Notes: a model not told the origin generated them from the letters alone. DNA of 7,356 bases from JBEIDK01 sp040383485 (GCA_040383485.1 JBEIDK010000156.1:1-7356), one strand, 5' to 3'; counted from the stretch's first letter, positions 1 through 7,246 are shown. Numbers and translations are program-made.

Positions 1-174
1 AATTATTCAGGAATTGTTAAAGTATTTAATTTAGTTGGAGAAGAAGTAAATTCATTTCAAATACAACAGAATAAGAACACAACTATTGATTTAACCAATC
101 AATCAAAAGGTATTTATTTCATGGCATTTAACAATGGGAAAACAATAAGTACCCAAAAAGTAATTATTGAATAA
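1..174 (+). CDS. C-terminal end of a T9SS-secreted protein (partial, type A sorting domain)
   Basis: Frame 1 is open from the window edge to a TAA at 172-174, giving the last 57 residues of a protein whose start lies upstream. The residues match the second half of a T9SS type A C-terminal sorting domain: a beta strand ending VKVFNLVGEEV, then an Asn/Thr stretch leading to TIDLTNQSKGIYF, and a final strand ending KVIIE. In this family the domain directs an exported protein through the type IX secretion pore and is then removed, usually as the protein is attached to the cell surface. The PNP-type motif that opens the domain would be just outside the window. Nothing can be said about the function of the missing N-terminal part. 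Confidence 0.85.
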   Translation, partial: NYSGIVKVFNLVGEEVNSFQIQQNKNTTIDLTNQSKGIYFMAFNNGKTISTQKVIIE

Positions 175-196
175 TAGAATCAATTATCGTTTTATA

Positions 197-230
197 AAAA
201 AAGTCTGAGGAATATTTCTCAGACTTTTTT
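197..230 (+). terminator. Intrinsic (rho-independent) terminator
   Basis: A perfect 13-bp inverted repeat has its left arm at 197-209 (A-run then GTCTGAG) and its right arm at 218-230 (CTCAGAC then six T). The loop of 8 bases is AT-rich. It lies 22 bp after the stop codon of the partial T9SS cargo gene and ends in a T-run. Because A and T runs flank the GC core it could work on both strands, but it is positioned to end the upstream gene and to insulate kbl. Confidence 0.9.
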
Positions 231-322
231 GTTTGGTAAAATCTTTACTACATACTTTATCAATATTATTTGCACTATAATTTAATATTCACAATACTTG
301 TACACATATTTAAAATATTAAG

Positions 323-1512
323 ATGTACGGAAATTTACAACAACAGCTTCAGCAAGAACTTAAAAACATTGAAGAAGCAGGTCTTTTCAAGAAAGAACGC
401 ATTATTACAACACCTCAGGCTGCTGATATTAAAGTAAGCAATGGCGCTGAGGTAATAAATTTTTGTGCCAACAACTACTTAGGTTTATCATCTCACCCAA
501 AGGTAATAGAGGCAGCACATAAGGCATTAGACACTCATGGGTTTGGGATGAGTAGCGTAAGATTTATTTGCGGCACGCAGGATATACATAAAGAGCTAGA
601 GTCTAAAATATCATCTTTTCTAGGTACAGAAGATACAATCCTTTACGCCGCTGCATTTGATGCAAATGGAGGTGTTTTTGAACCATTATTTAATGAAGAA
701 GATGCAATCATCAGCGATGAATTAAACCATGCATCAATCATTGATGGTGTAAGATTATGTAAGGCAAAGCGCTATAGATACAAGAATAGCGATATGGCCG
801 ATTTAGAAAAACAACTCATAGAATCGCAAGCACAGCGCAATAGAATAATTGTAACTGATGGTGTTTTTAGTATGGATGGTTATATTGCCAAGCTTGATGA
901 AATTGTTGTATTGGCCGAAAAATATAATGCCTTAATAATGGTTGATGAATGTCATGCAAGCGGTTTCATAGGTAAAACAGGACGCGGTACCCATGAACAC
1001 AATAACGTATTAGGCAAAATTGATATTATAACAGGAACACTTGGCAAGGCTCTTGGAGGAGCTATGGGAGGCTTTACAAGCGGTAAAAAAGAAATTATTG
1101 ATATGCTTCGTCAACGTTCAAGACCTTACTTGTTTTCAAACTCATTGGCTCCAGCAATCGTTGGTGCTTCCATTGCAGTGATGGACATGCTCAGCGAAAC
1201 AACTACACTAAGAGATAAGGTAATGGATAATGCCCTATATTTTAGAAAAGCAATGACTGATGCAGGTTTGACATCAAGCCTGGCATACATCCAATTACTC
1301 CTGTAATGTTATATGATGCAAAATTAGCGCAAGAGTTTGCAACAAAACTATTAGATGAGGGTATTTACGTGATTGGCTTTTTCTATCCTGTTGTCCCAAA
1401 AGACATGGCTCGTATTCGTGTTCAAATTTCAGCGGCACATGAAAAACATCACCTTGACAAGGCAATTGCAGCATTTACTAAAGTAGGTAAGGCATTAGGA
1501 GTAATTAAATAA
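323..1512 (+). pseudogene. kbl: Glycine C-acetyltransferase (2-amino-3-ketobutyrate CoA ligase), frameshifted
   Basis: Kbl is a PLP enzyme that splits 2-amino-3-oxobutyrate with CoA into glycine and acetyl-CoA, the second step of threonine breakdown after threonine dehydrogenase. Residues 1-315 are in the frame starting at 323. They align closely, from memory, with E. coli Kbl from the first residues (QQL, then GLFKKERIIT). Visible landmarks are NFCANNYLGL (46-55), HGFGMSSVRFICGTQD (72-87), the PLP-stacking His136 in LNHASIIDG, Asp208 in MVDECHASGF, and the Schiff-base Lys242 in TGTLGKALGG. After Gly315 the reading must slip back one base at 1267. From there the family sequence resumes (FDIKPGIHPITPVM, then GIYVIGFFYPVVPK) to a TAA at 1510-1512. 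The joined protein would be 396 residues, close to the 398 of E. coli. Read literally, the first frame ends at 1306 with 12 wrong residues, and the tail has only an internal ATG at 1306. The rest is intact, so a sequencing error or very recent mutation is likely. No tdh gene is in view. Confidence 0.93.
1265..1270 (+). other. Frameshift site within kbl (one T apparently missing)
   Basis: The bases GGTTTG break the kbl reading frame. Inserting one T into the T-run at 1267-1269 gives codons for Gly-Phe-Asp and restores the family sequence through to the proper stop. The site has no X-XXY-YYZ slippery heptamer and no obvious downstream stem. A short homopolymer deletion or base-calling error therefore fits better than programmed frameshifting. 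Confidence 0.85.
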
Positions 1513-1607
1513 TTCTTCATAACAGTAGCATGAATAAGGCTTCGGGGTTTATAGCAAAACTAAATTTTTATGATTGGGTTACCTTTTCAATAAATCTGTA
1601 TTAAAGT

Positions 1608-2195
1608 ATGGCAGCAATTGTTAGAACACTATATACAACTGATGAGGTGCTCATTGAGGGCATTAAATTAGACAGGAACGATGCGCTGGAAGTTCTTTAT
1701 AAAAAATATTATTCAACTGTATTACATTTAGTAATTAGTAACAACGGAACAGAGCATGATGCAAAAGATTTGTATCAGGAAACAGTTTTAGTTGTCTATG
1801 AAAAATTTAGATACGGAAATACTGAGTTGAGTTGCAGCTTAAAAACTTTTATTTACTCCATTGCAAGAAATTTATGGCTTAAAAAGCTTAAAAAAATGGG
1901 AAGTGGCAATGTTTCCATTACAGATAATGAGAGTTTTTTAAACCTAGCTGAAGACAATGAAAATGCTGATAATAATGAAAAAATTTACCAGCAAATTTCA
2001 GGAGCACTCATAAACCTTGGTGAACCTTGCCGTTCGCTAATTGAAGATTTTTATATTAAAGGGCTTAGTATGTTAAGCATTACTGAAAAGTATGCATATA
2101 GTAATAGTGATACTGCCAAAACACAGAAGTACAAATGTTTGATGAGGTTAAAAAAAATGTTTTTTAATAAGCCAAACACAGAAGAAGAAGATTGA
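1608..2195 (+). CDS. ECF-type sigma-70 family RNA polymerase sigma factor
   Basis: This 195-residue protein has the size and two-domain plan of an extracytoplasmic-function sigma factor, which redirects RNA polymerase to a specific set of promoters. Region 2 spans about residues 24-96. It includes LEVLYKKYYSTV, the polymerase-binding helix AKDLYQETVLVVYEKF (52-67), and the promoter -10 recognition helix around LKTFIYSIARNLWLKKLKK (78-96). An acidic Asn/Asp/Glu linker (about 105-125) leads to region 4 (about 126-185). There, LGEPCRSLIEDFYIKGLSML followed by a helix-turn-helix with AYSNSDTAKTQKYKCLMRLKK should contact the -35 element. The YSN..TAK..KYKCL pattern is one I associate with Bacteroidetes sigma factors. 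The tail TEEED is acidic. The stop is separated by one base from the ATG of the membrane protease gene, so the two are almost certainly co-transcribed and translationally coupled. No convincing promoter or Shine-Dalgarno was seen upstream. The target regulon cannot be told from the window. Confidence 0.9.
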   Translation: MAAIVRTLYTTDEVLIEGIKLDRNDALEVLYKKYYSTVLHLVISNNGTEHDAKDLYQETVLVVYEKFRYGNTELSCSLKTFIYSIARNLWLKKLKKMGSGNVSITDNESFLNLAEDNENADNNEKIYQQISGALINLGEPCRSLIEDFYIKGLSMLSITEKYAYSNSDTAKTQKYKCLMRLKKMFFNKPNTEEED

Positions 2196-2196
2196 T

Positions 2197-3324
2197 ATGG
2201 AAGATTTAAAATTAAATTCAGTACAATTTATTGATTGGGCAGACCGTTACTTAAATGGCGAATTAACTATTGATGAGACAACTAGCTTTGAAAAGCTATT
2301 AGGTTCTAATCAATCAATGTTTCAGAAAATTGAAGAGCATCAGTTATTAATAGATGCTATGGCACTTTACGAAAATCGTCAAAAAGTAAAGACTCAGATT
2401 CAATCCATTCATAATCAATACGAAGCAGAGCTTAATGAGGCCGCTTTTCGTCAATCAAATGAATCAAAAATAATTAATAAGGTTAGGGAAATACGTCCTT
2501 TCAAAATCTATTTGGCTGCTGCATCTGTTGCAGTAGTAGTAACCTTAAGCATCATCAGTGGTTACAATTTATTTCAAACAAAGGTTGCTAACACTGGTTA
2601 TAAAGCCCTTAAAAGAGATTTAGATAAAATAAAAAAATCTCAAAAAGCAATCATCAAAAATTTTAATGCAACCCCATCTAAAGAAGAATCAACAACAGAA
2701 AGGTACGGCGGCACTGGCTTTGCTTTAACAAGTAATGGCTTAATTGTAACTAGTTACCACTTAATAAATGGTAATGATTCTATATTTATTGAAAATTCAA
2801 AAGTAGGAAGATATAAAGTAATTGAAGTATATAGTAACTCTGATGCCGATATTTCAATTCTAAAGATTGTAGATGTTAATTTTGAATCATTCGGCAGCTT
2901 GCCGTACACCTTCTCTAACAAGGATAATGACTTAGGTGAAAATGTATATACATTAGGATTTCCAAGAGAAGATATTGTTTATGGTGAAGGTTCTATTAGT
3001 GCAAATACAGGATTTGACGGCGATACAACTGCCTATCAAATTTCTATCCCTGTAAATCCGGGTAATAGCGGTGGACCGCTGGTTGATGAAAAAGGAAATG
3101 TAATTGGATTAATAAGTGGTAAACAAACGGAGAATGAAGGCGCAGCTTTCGCTATTAAGTCTAACTGTATTATGCAATCTGTTGATGCCCTTAAAAATGA
3201 TACAAGTTTTTCTAAGTTAAATATTAATAAGAAAAATTTACTAAAAGGTCTTCCAAGGGTTAAACAATTAAAGAAACTTCAAGACTTTGTTTTTGTTGTA
3301 AAGGTTTACAATAAAAATCAATAG
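2197..3324 (+). CDS. Membrane-anchored trypsin/HtrA-like serine protease with anti-sigma-like N-terminus
   Basis: The 375-residue protein has three parts. Residues 8-60 resemble the helical cytoplasmic segment of many Bacteroidetes anti-sigma factors: a DRYLNGELT motif, then an acidic helix with FEKLLGSNQSMFQKIEEHQLL. It has no His/Cys zinc motif. Residues 104-124 are a single hydrophobic membrane helix preceded by basic residues (KVREIRPFK), predicting the N-terminus inside and the C-terminus in the periplasm. A Lys-rich helical linker (130-158) leads to a trypsin-like domain (about 170-325). The catalytic triad is recognisable: His188 in VTSYHLING, Asp218 in SDADISILKI and Ser291 in NPGNSGGPLVDEKGNVIGL. 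No PDZ domain follows, only about 50 residues with a basic segment and a hydrophobic LQDFVFVVKVY tail. The gene starts 1 bp after the sigma factor stop. The protease fold is firm; the anti-sigma role is inferred from the N-terminal motif, topology and gene coupling. It could instead be a general periplasmic protease. Confidence 0.85.
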   Translation: MEDLKLNSVQFIDWADRYLNGELTIDETTSFEKLLGSNQSMFQKIEEHQLLIDAMALYENRQKVKTQIQSIHNQYEAELNEAAFRQSNESKIINKVREIRPFKIYLAAASVAVVVTLSIISGYNLFQTKVANTGYKALKRDLDKIKKSQKAIIKNFNATPSKEESTTERYGGTGFALTSNGLIVTSYHLINGNDSIFIENSKVGRYKVIEVYSNSDADISILKIVDVNFESFGSLPYTFSNKDNDLGENVYTLGFPREDIVYGEGSISANTGFDGDTTAYQISIPVNPGNSGGPLVDEKGNVIGLISGKQTENEGAAFAIKSNCIMQSVDALKNDTSFSKLNINKKNLLKGLPRVKQLKKLQDFVFVVKVYNKNQ

Positions 3325-3373
3325 TAAATCCAATTCCAATTAGCCAAAAGTAATTACGACTAAATAGTCTTCA

Positions 3374-5425
3374 TTATTCAACAATTAGTAAATCGCTACG
3401 TTGTTTTTTTTCTTCAGATGATAACTCGTTATCTAAATCTGCTTCAAACCAGTTTAAAATTATTCTTCTGGGTTCAATGCCGTAATTTGTAACATAGTTT
3501 TTTATTGCAGTAGCCCTGTTTAATGCTACTTTTCTGCTAAGCTTTTTATCTTTTATCGGATTGCCATAGCTTGTAATTTTCAACTTATAAGCTGCATTTT
3601 CTTGTAATAGTTTTATTGCCTTTGGTAAAGAACTTTTTTCCGGCATGTGTATAAAAGCATCATCATTACTATAAAGTATTGAACCTAAAACTTTATCATT
3701 ATTACGTGCTTCTAATTCAAGCAATGAATCTGATAAAAAACTAATGTAAATTGTTGTGTCCCTAATTGTTGTTTGAAACGGGTCCTTAGTACCAGCACCA
3801 ACGAACATGTTAAACTTTACAGTGTCTGCTATGTTTTTGTACGCCAGAAACACATAGGTATTAGGGTTTACGTTAAAGGTGTATGATGTATTTGAATGTT
3901 TTTTAAAAGACGTAATTTGCCTTTCATTGAGGCATGATAAGGTAAGGTCATCCAATTCTTTGTTGTTGTTTTTATTTGAAAACTTTACGTTTACAATTGA
4001 GTTAGAATATGGTTTTGTAGTAAATTTAAATATATCATCATCATTAATACCTCTTTTTCTATTGCTACTAAAATACCCGGTATTGTTCTTTGAGTCATAA
4101 ATCAAGGCAAAATCATCATATGAAGTATTAATGGGCATTCCTACATTAATAGGTTGTTTTTCGGGTTCATTCAGCCAAGCAACAAAAATATCTTGACCAC
4201 CTAATCCAGGTTTGCCATCGCTGCAATAAAAAAGATGATTGTCCTTGTCGAGATATGGAAACATTTCATTCCCCTCAGAGTTGATTAAAAAACCTGCATT
4301 TATTGGTTTTTGCCAAATACCATTCACTTGTTTACAATAGTAAATGTCTGAACCTCCAAATCCACCTGGCATATCAGAAACAAAGTAAAGAGTCTTATTG
4401 TCATTACTTAATGCAGGATGGCCGCATGCAAAGTCGGGACTGTTAAATTCAAAAGGAACAATATTTTCCCATTTCCCATTCTTTAAAACCGCCGAGTAAA
4501 TATATAAACGCGAAATTTTTTTATTGTTTCTTTTATTAGCACCACTGATTGAGGCATTTCTAGTAAAGTAAACAGTATCAAATGTATTATTAAATGTAAG
4601 CGGACCTTCATGTATTGGTGAGTTTAGGGTACTACTAAAATCATCAGCAGGTGTGTTAATAATTGAAGGAATTTCTTTTAAATTATTTAAAAAAGTACTA
4701 CCAAAATTGGCGGATGTAGAATTGTCGTTCGCAGAAAATGCAGTATTGTCATCACTCGCCTTTTCAATGTTCTTGTTTGGTTCTGTTTTTATTGATCCAT
4801 CAGACTTTAGTTCTTTTATATTAATCTTTGAAGTATCCTTCAAGAAATAAAAATCTAGAAATGCGGAGTTGTCACGAACATAAACTTTTTTAAATACTCC
4901 GCCTTGATTGCGTGATGATAAGAAAACCAAACCATTTTGATAAAAGGTGGGAGCAAAATCGCTTTGATTAGAATTAATTGAAGTGTAAAATAATTTTATA
5001 CGTTCCTTATCCTGATAAAAATTTGGCATGTTTGTGTAAGCATTAAAAAATGCTGGGCCTCTGCTATCGTTGGGGTTTAGAGTTGTATATTGAGAATAAA
5101 TTTCTGCTGATTTTGCATAATTCTCATTTTTTGCCAATACCTTAGCATAACTCAAAACATGGTAAGGTGTAAGTTTTGGTAGATTTATTAATTCACTATA
5201 TAATTTTTCTGCTTGCAAATTCAAATCTAGCTTTTGATAACAATCGGCAAGTTTCAATTTAAGGTCGTTGTCAATAGGATTTTTTTTTAGTAACTCATTT
5301 ATTAGGTCAATAGCAAAGGCATAGTTTCCTTCGTAGTAATTGTTGTTAGCAACCTTTCGCAATGATTGACCATTTGTATTATTAATACTATAAATTATTG
5401 AAAATAAAAACAGTAGTTTTTTCAT
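3374..5425 (-). CDS. Exported TPR / PD40 beta-propeller / OmpA-like envelope protein
   Basis: This 683-residue protein starts with a signal peptide (MKKLLFLFSIIYSI, probable cleavage near NG/Q at 19-20). There is no lipobox Cys, so it should be periplasmic or outer-membrane associated without a lipid anchor. Residues 22-120 form TPR-like helical pairs (NYYEGNYAFAIDLINELLKK, LADCYQKLDLNLQAEKLYSEL, YAKSAEIYSQY). Residues 150-470 hold PD40-type propeller blades: FAPTFYQNGLVFLSS, HEGPLTFN..DTVYFTRN, GHPALSNDNKTLYFVSDMPGGFGGSDIY, a similar blade ending GKPGLGGQDIF, and GYFSSNRKRGINDDDIF. A Ser/Asn/Asp-rich insert occupies about 195-262. A beta-rich segment (475-570) precedes an OmpA-like C-terminus (580-683). 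This architecture is common in Bacteroidetes envelope proteins, including the T9SS component PorE, but I cannot assign it to PorE. The OmpA part lacks the usual TD..G motif (see findings). The gene converges on the sigma/protease unit with 49 bp between stops, and no typical terminator is visible there. Confidence 0.85.
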   Translation of the reverse strand: MKKLLFLFSIIYSINNTNGQSLRKVANNNYYEGNYAFAIDLINELLKKNPIDNDLKLKLADCYQKLDLNLQAEKLYSELINLPKLTPYHVLSYAKVLAKNENYAKSAEIYSQYTTLNPNDSRGPAFFNAYTNMPNFYQDKERIKLFYTSINSNQSDFAPTFYQNGLVFLSSRNQGGVFKKVYVRDNSAFLDFYFLKDTSKINIKELKSDGSIKTEPNKNIEKASDDNTAFSANDNSTSANFGSTFLNNLKEIPSIINTPADDFSSTLNSPIHEGPLTFNNTFDTVYFTRNASISGANKRNNKKISRLYIYSAVLKNGKWENIVPFEFNSPDFACGHPALSNDNKTLYFVSDMPGGFGGSDIYYCKQVNGIWQKPINAGFLINSEGNEMFPYLDKDNHLFYCSDGKPGLGGQDIFVAWLNEPEKQPINVGMPINTSYDDFALIYDSKNNTGYFSSNRKRGINDDDIFKFTTKPYSNSIVNVKFSNKNNNKELDDLTLSCLNERQITSFKKHSNTSYTFNVNPNTYVFLAYKNIADTVKFNMFVGAGTKDPFQTTIRDTTIYISFLSDSLLELEARNNDKVLGSILYSNDDAFIHMPEKSSLPKAIKLLQENAAYKLKITSYGNPIKDKKLSRKVALNRATAIKNYVTNYGIEPRRIILNWFEADLDNELSSEEKKQRSDLLIVE

Positions 5426-5473
5426 GGTGCAGAATTATTTTTCAATTAATTTTTTATTGAATTTTTCCTTTCA

Positions 5474-5481
5474 CAAGTTTA
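5474..5481 (-). promoter_or_regulatory. Possible Bacteroidetes -7 element for the OmpA-like gene
   Basis: On the minus strand the bases read TAAACTTG, seven of eight positions of the Bacteroidetes -7 consensus TAnnTTTG. It lies 48 bp before the start codon, which would leave a leader of about 40 bases. No TTG is present at the expected -33 distance, so this is only a candidate. Confidence 0.25.
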
Positions 5482-5519
5482 TTATTTTAAGATTAGAAAA
5501 AAAATTGCGTAAGTTTTTA

Positions 5520-5552
5520 TTTGTGAAATTAAATCTATATTGTATATCTTTA
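5520..5552 (+). promoter_or_regulatory. Candidate Bacteroidetes -33/-7 promoter for the 518-residue T9SS cargo gene
   Basis: A TTG at 5521-5523 is followed after 21 bases by TATCTTTA at 5545-5552, which matches seven of eight positions of the Bacteroidetes -7 consensus TAnnTTTG. The spacing is within the range known for Bacteroidetes primary sigma promoters. Transcription would begin near 5559, leaving a leader of about 45 AT-rich bases. The 179-bp divergent intergenic region contains no other structure I can support. Confidence 0.4.
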
Positions 5553-5604
5553 AGTTTTAATGACCTTAATATTTAAATACATCGCTAACTAAAAAAACTA
5601 TAGA

Positions 5605-7161
5605 ATGAAAAAAAGCACCTTCTTACTATTCATCCTTTTAAACCTAAGCTTCACAATTATTGCACAAAACTGGACACCTTTAAATAAAAATTATCATTAC
5701 AACTACAAGTATGATAATGCGAACAATATAACCAACTCAATTTTTGTTGATTCAATAGAATTAAGCCTTAACGGAGATTCTATTTTTTATTTGAACAGAA
5801 TTATGTTGGATTGCGATACTTGCCATGCTTTAAACACCAACAATGGTTTTATATGTGATTCATGTTTTGAGCTTGGCAATCAACCGCAATTTCTGCAACG
5901 AAAAGTAATTAAATATACAAATGGTGTTTATAATTTCAGAGATACTGGAAATATTGTAATTAATTCTGTTGCAAATGTTGGTACAACATGGTTGTTCGAC
6001 TCAGTTTACAACATTCAAGCAACAATTATTTCCATTACTTTAGATTCTATAATTACTGTAACCGATTCAATAAAAACAATTCTATTAAGCAGCGGTGATA
6101 CAATAAAATTTTCTAAAAATTATGGTATTATTCTTTATCCATTTAAGTATGGTTTATATAAATACCACAAACTATGCGGAATTAACCCATTGCAGATTGG
6201 AGAAAATGCACCAACTTATAAGGAAATTTTCGATTTTAATATTGGCGATAAATATTATTACTCATCTTTTTCATATTCTATAACTGGCAACAATACAGTT
6301 ACCCAATATCAAATAATCAAGAAAAAAGAAATACTGTCAAAAACAACTACCAATTTCGGTTTGGCATACAAAGTTAAGTTAGTGCAAGGTACATTAACTA
6401 AGGTTTTTAATGTATTTGACTCTAACATAATTTCAATTGCGTTTAACTCAATCACGGATACTATTAATGAGTACTATGATTCGACGCTAGACCCAATAAA
6501 GCATAATGCACAGCAGGTTGGCAGTGGTTTTAATTATCGAATTTTGAAAAGTGTATTTACATTAGATGTTAATAATATTTTCACAAAAATGGCCGGCACA
6601 GTTAATTCGAGTCCGTATTCAAATTATTATGAAATAATTGAACCAGAAGTTAATCAATACAACGAAACAGTAAATGGCATTTATCAAAATGTTACTTTCA
6701 ATCCTCCTTACATTCTCAATTATTATTACAACACAAATGCGCCATTTGGGAATGATTATAGCTATGTTATATACAAAACAGGATTAGGATTGGTGGGTAA
6801 AGGAGACGGTTTTTTTGAAGCCGCAACTGATGAAGCTTTAGTTGGCTATATTAAAAACGGCATTACCTATGGCACAATTTATTCCGATAGTCAACTTTTG
6901 AGTGCTAATAATATTGACGATAAAAATAGAATTTCAATATACCCAAACCCTGCAACAACTTTGCTACATGTGAATTTAGAAAGTTTTAATTCAGCAATAA
7001 TTACAATTAGAACAATAGAAGGAAATATAATTTATTCCGAAAAATCAACACGTCAAAATATAGAGCATATTAATACAAGTAATCTATCAAACGGATTGTA
7101 TTTATTAACTGTTACAAGTCCAACCAAAACAGAAACACTTAAATTTTTAATTCATAAATAA
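5605..7161 (+). CDS. Secreted protein of unknown function with T9SS type A sorting domain
   Basis: This 518-residue protein begins with a signal peptide (MKKSTFLLFILLNLSFTIIA, cleavage expected before QNW at 21). It ends in a T9SS type A sorting domain (about 442-518): ISIYPNPATTLLHVNL, the middle strand IRTIEGNIIYSEK, then INTSNLSNGLYLLTV and a final strand TLKFLIHK. It should cross the inner membrane by Sec and the outer membrane by T9SS, and be released or attached to the surface. I do not recognise the central region. It is beta-rich, with many Asn, Tyr, Ile and Thr residues. It carries a paired CDTC (70-73) and CDSC (84-87) that could bind a metal or form disulfides, an EIFDFNIGDKYYY segment (207-219), and GLGLVGKGDGFFEAATDEALVGYIKNG (393-419) just before the sorting domain. 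Conservation of the ends and the terminator downstream show it is a real single gene. No enzyme motif is visible; an extracellular structural or binding role is possible but unproven. Confidence 0.88.
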   Translation: MKKSTFLLFILLNLSFTIIAQNWTPLNKNYHYNYKYDNANNITNSIFVDSIELSLNGDSIFYLNRIMLDCDTCHALNTNNGFICDSCFELGNQPQFLQRKVIKYTNGVYNFRDTGNIVINSVANVGTTWLFDSVYNIQATIISITLDSIITVTDSIKTILLSSGDTIKFSKNYGIILYPFKYGLYKYHKLCGINPLQIGENAPTYKEIFDFNIGDKYYYSSFSYSITGNNTVTQYQIIKKKEILSKTTTNFGLAYKVKLVQGTLTKVFNVFDSNIISIAFNSITDTINEYYDSTLDPIKHNAQQVGSGFNYRILKSVFTLDVNNIFTKMAGTVNSSPYSNYYEIIEPEVNQYNETVNGIYQNVTFNPPYILNYYYNTNAPFGNDYSYVIYKTGLGLVGKGDGFFEAATDEALVGYIKNGITYGTIYSDSQLLSANNIDDKNRISIYPNPATTLLHVNLESFNSAIITIRTIEGNIIYSEKSTRQNIEHINTSNLSNGLYLLTVTSPTKTETLKFLIHK

Positions 7162-7181
7162 AAGTTTCATTCTAATTTTTT

Positions 7182-7210
7182 AAAGAGGGTTTTATAGCCC
7201 TCTTTTTTTT
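7182..7210 (+). terminator. Intrinsic terminator after the T9SS cargo gene
   Basis: The left arm AAAGAGGG (7182-7189) and right arm CCCTCTTT (7198-7205) pair perfectly around an 8-base loop. The T-run continues to 7210. It sits 20 bp after the stop codon of the 518-residue secreted protein and separates that gene from valS. Confidence 0.88.
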
Positions 7211-7246
7211 ATAAATTCACACCCTCAAAAAAAAATAATTGCAAGA

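Noticed and set aside
269..300. Possible kbl promoter: TATAAT at 276-281, or TTTG (269-272) with TACTTG (295-300)
   Set aside because: TATAAT is not the Bacteroidetes -7 element and is expected by chance in AT-rich DNA. The TTTG/TACTTG pair matches the TAnnTTTG consensus poorly.
1262..1306. Programmed -1 ribosomal frameshift in kbl
   Set aside because: There is no slippery heptamer at the switch point, no evident downstream stem, and no known recoding in this enzyme family. A lost T explains it more simply.
1306..1512. A separate small 68-residue gene starting at the ATG of 1306
   Set aside because: It is the out-of-frame C-terminal part of kbl. Family similarity extends upstream of this ATG to 1267 in the same frame, and the ATG corresponds to an internal Met of Kbl.
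1580..1587. TACCTTTT upstream of the sigma factor gene as a -7 element
   Set aside because: It matches seven of eight consensus positions, but no TTG lies at a suitable -33 distance. An ECF-dependent promoter could be used instead and cannot be recognised from one copy.
3358..3369. Palindrome GACTAAATAGTC between the convergent genes as a bidirectional terminator
   Set aside because: The stem is only 5 bp with a 2-base loop and no adjacent T-run, so it is too weak to call.
3879..4100. Plus-strand open frame of 73 codons
   Set aside because: It lies wholly inside the minus-strand OmpA-like gene, has no recognisable motif and no promoter, and is a shadow of that gene's codon use.
4653..4850. 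Plus-strand open frame of 65 codons
   Set aside because: It is antisense to the low-complexity insert of the minus-strand gene; the biased composition there produces a long open antisense frame by chance.
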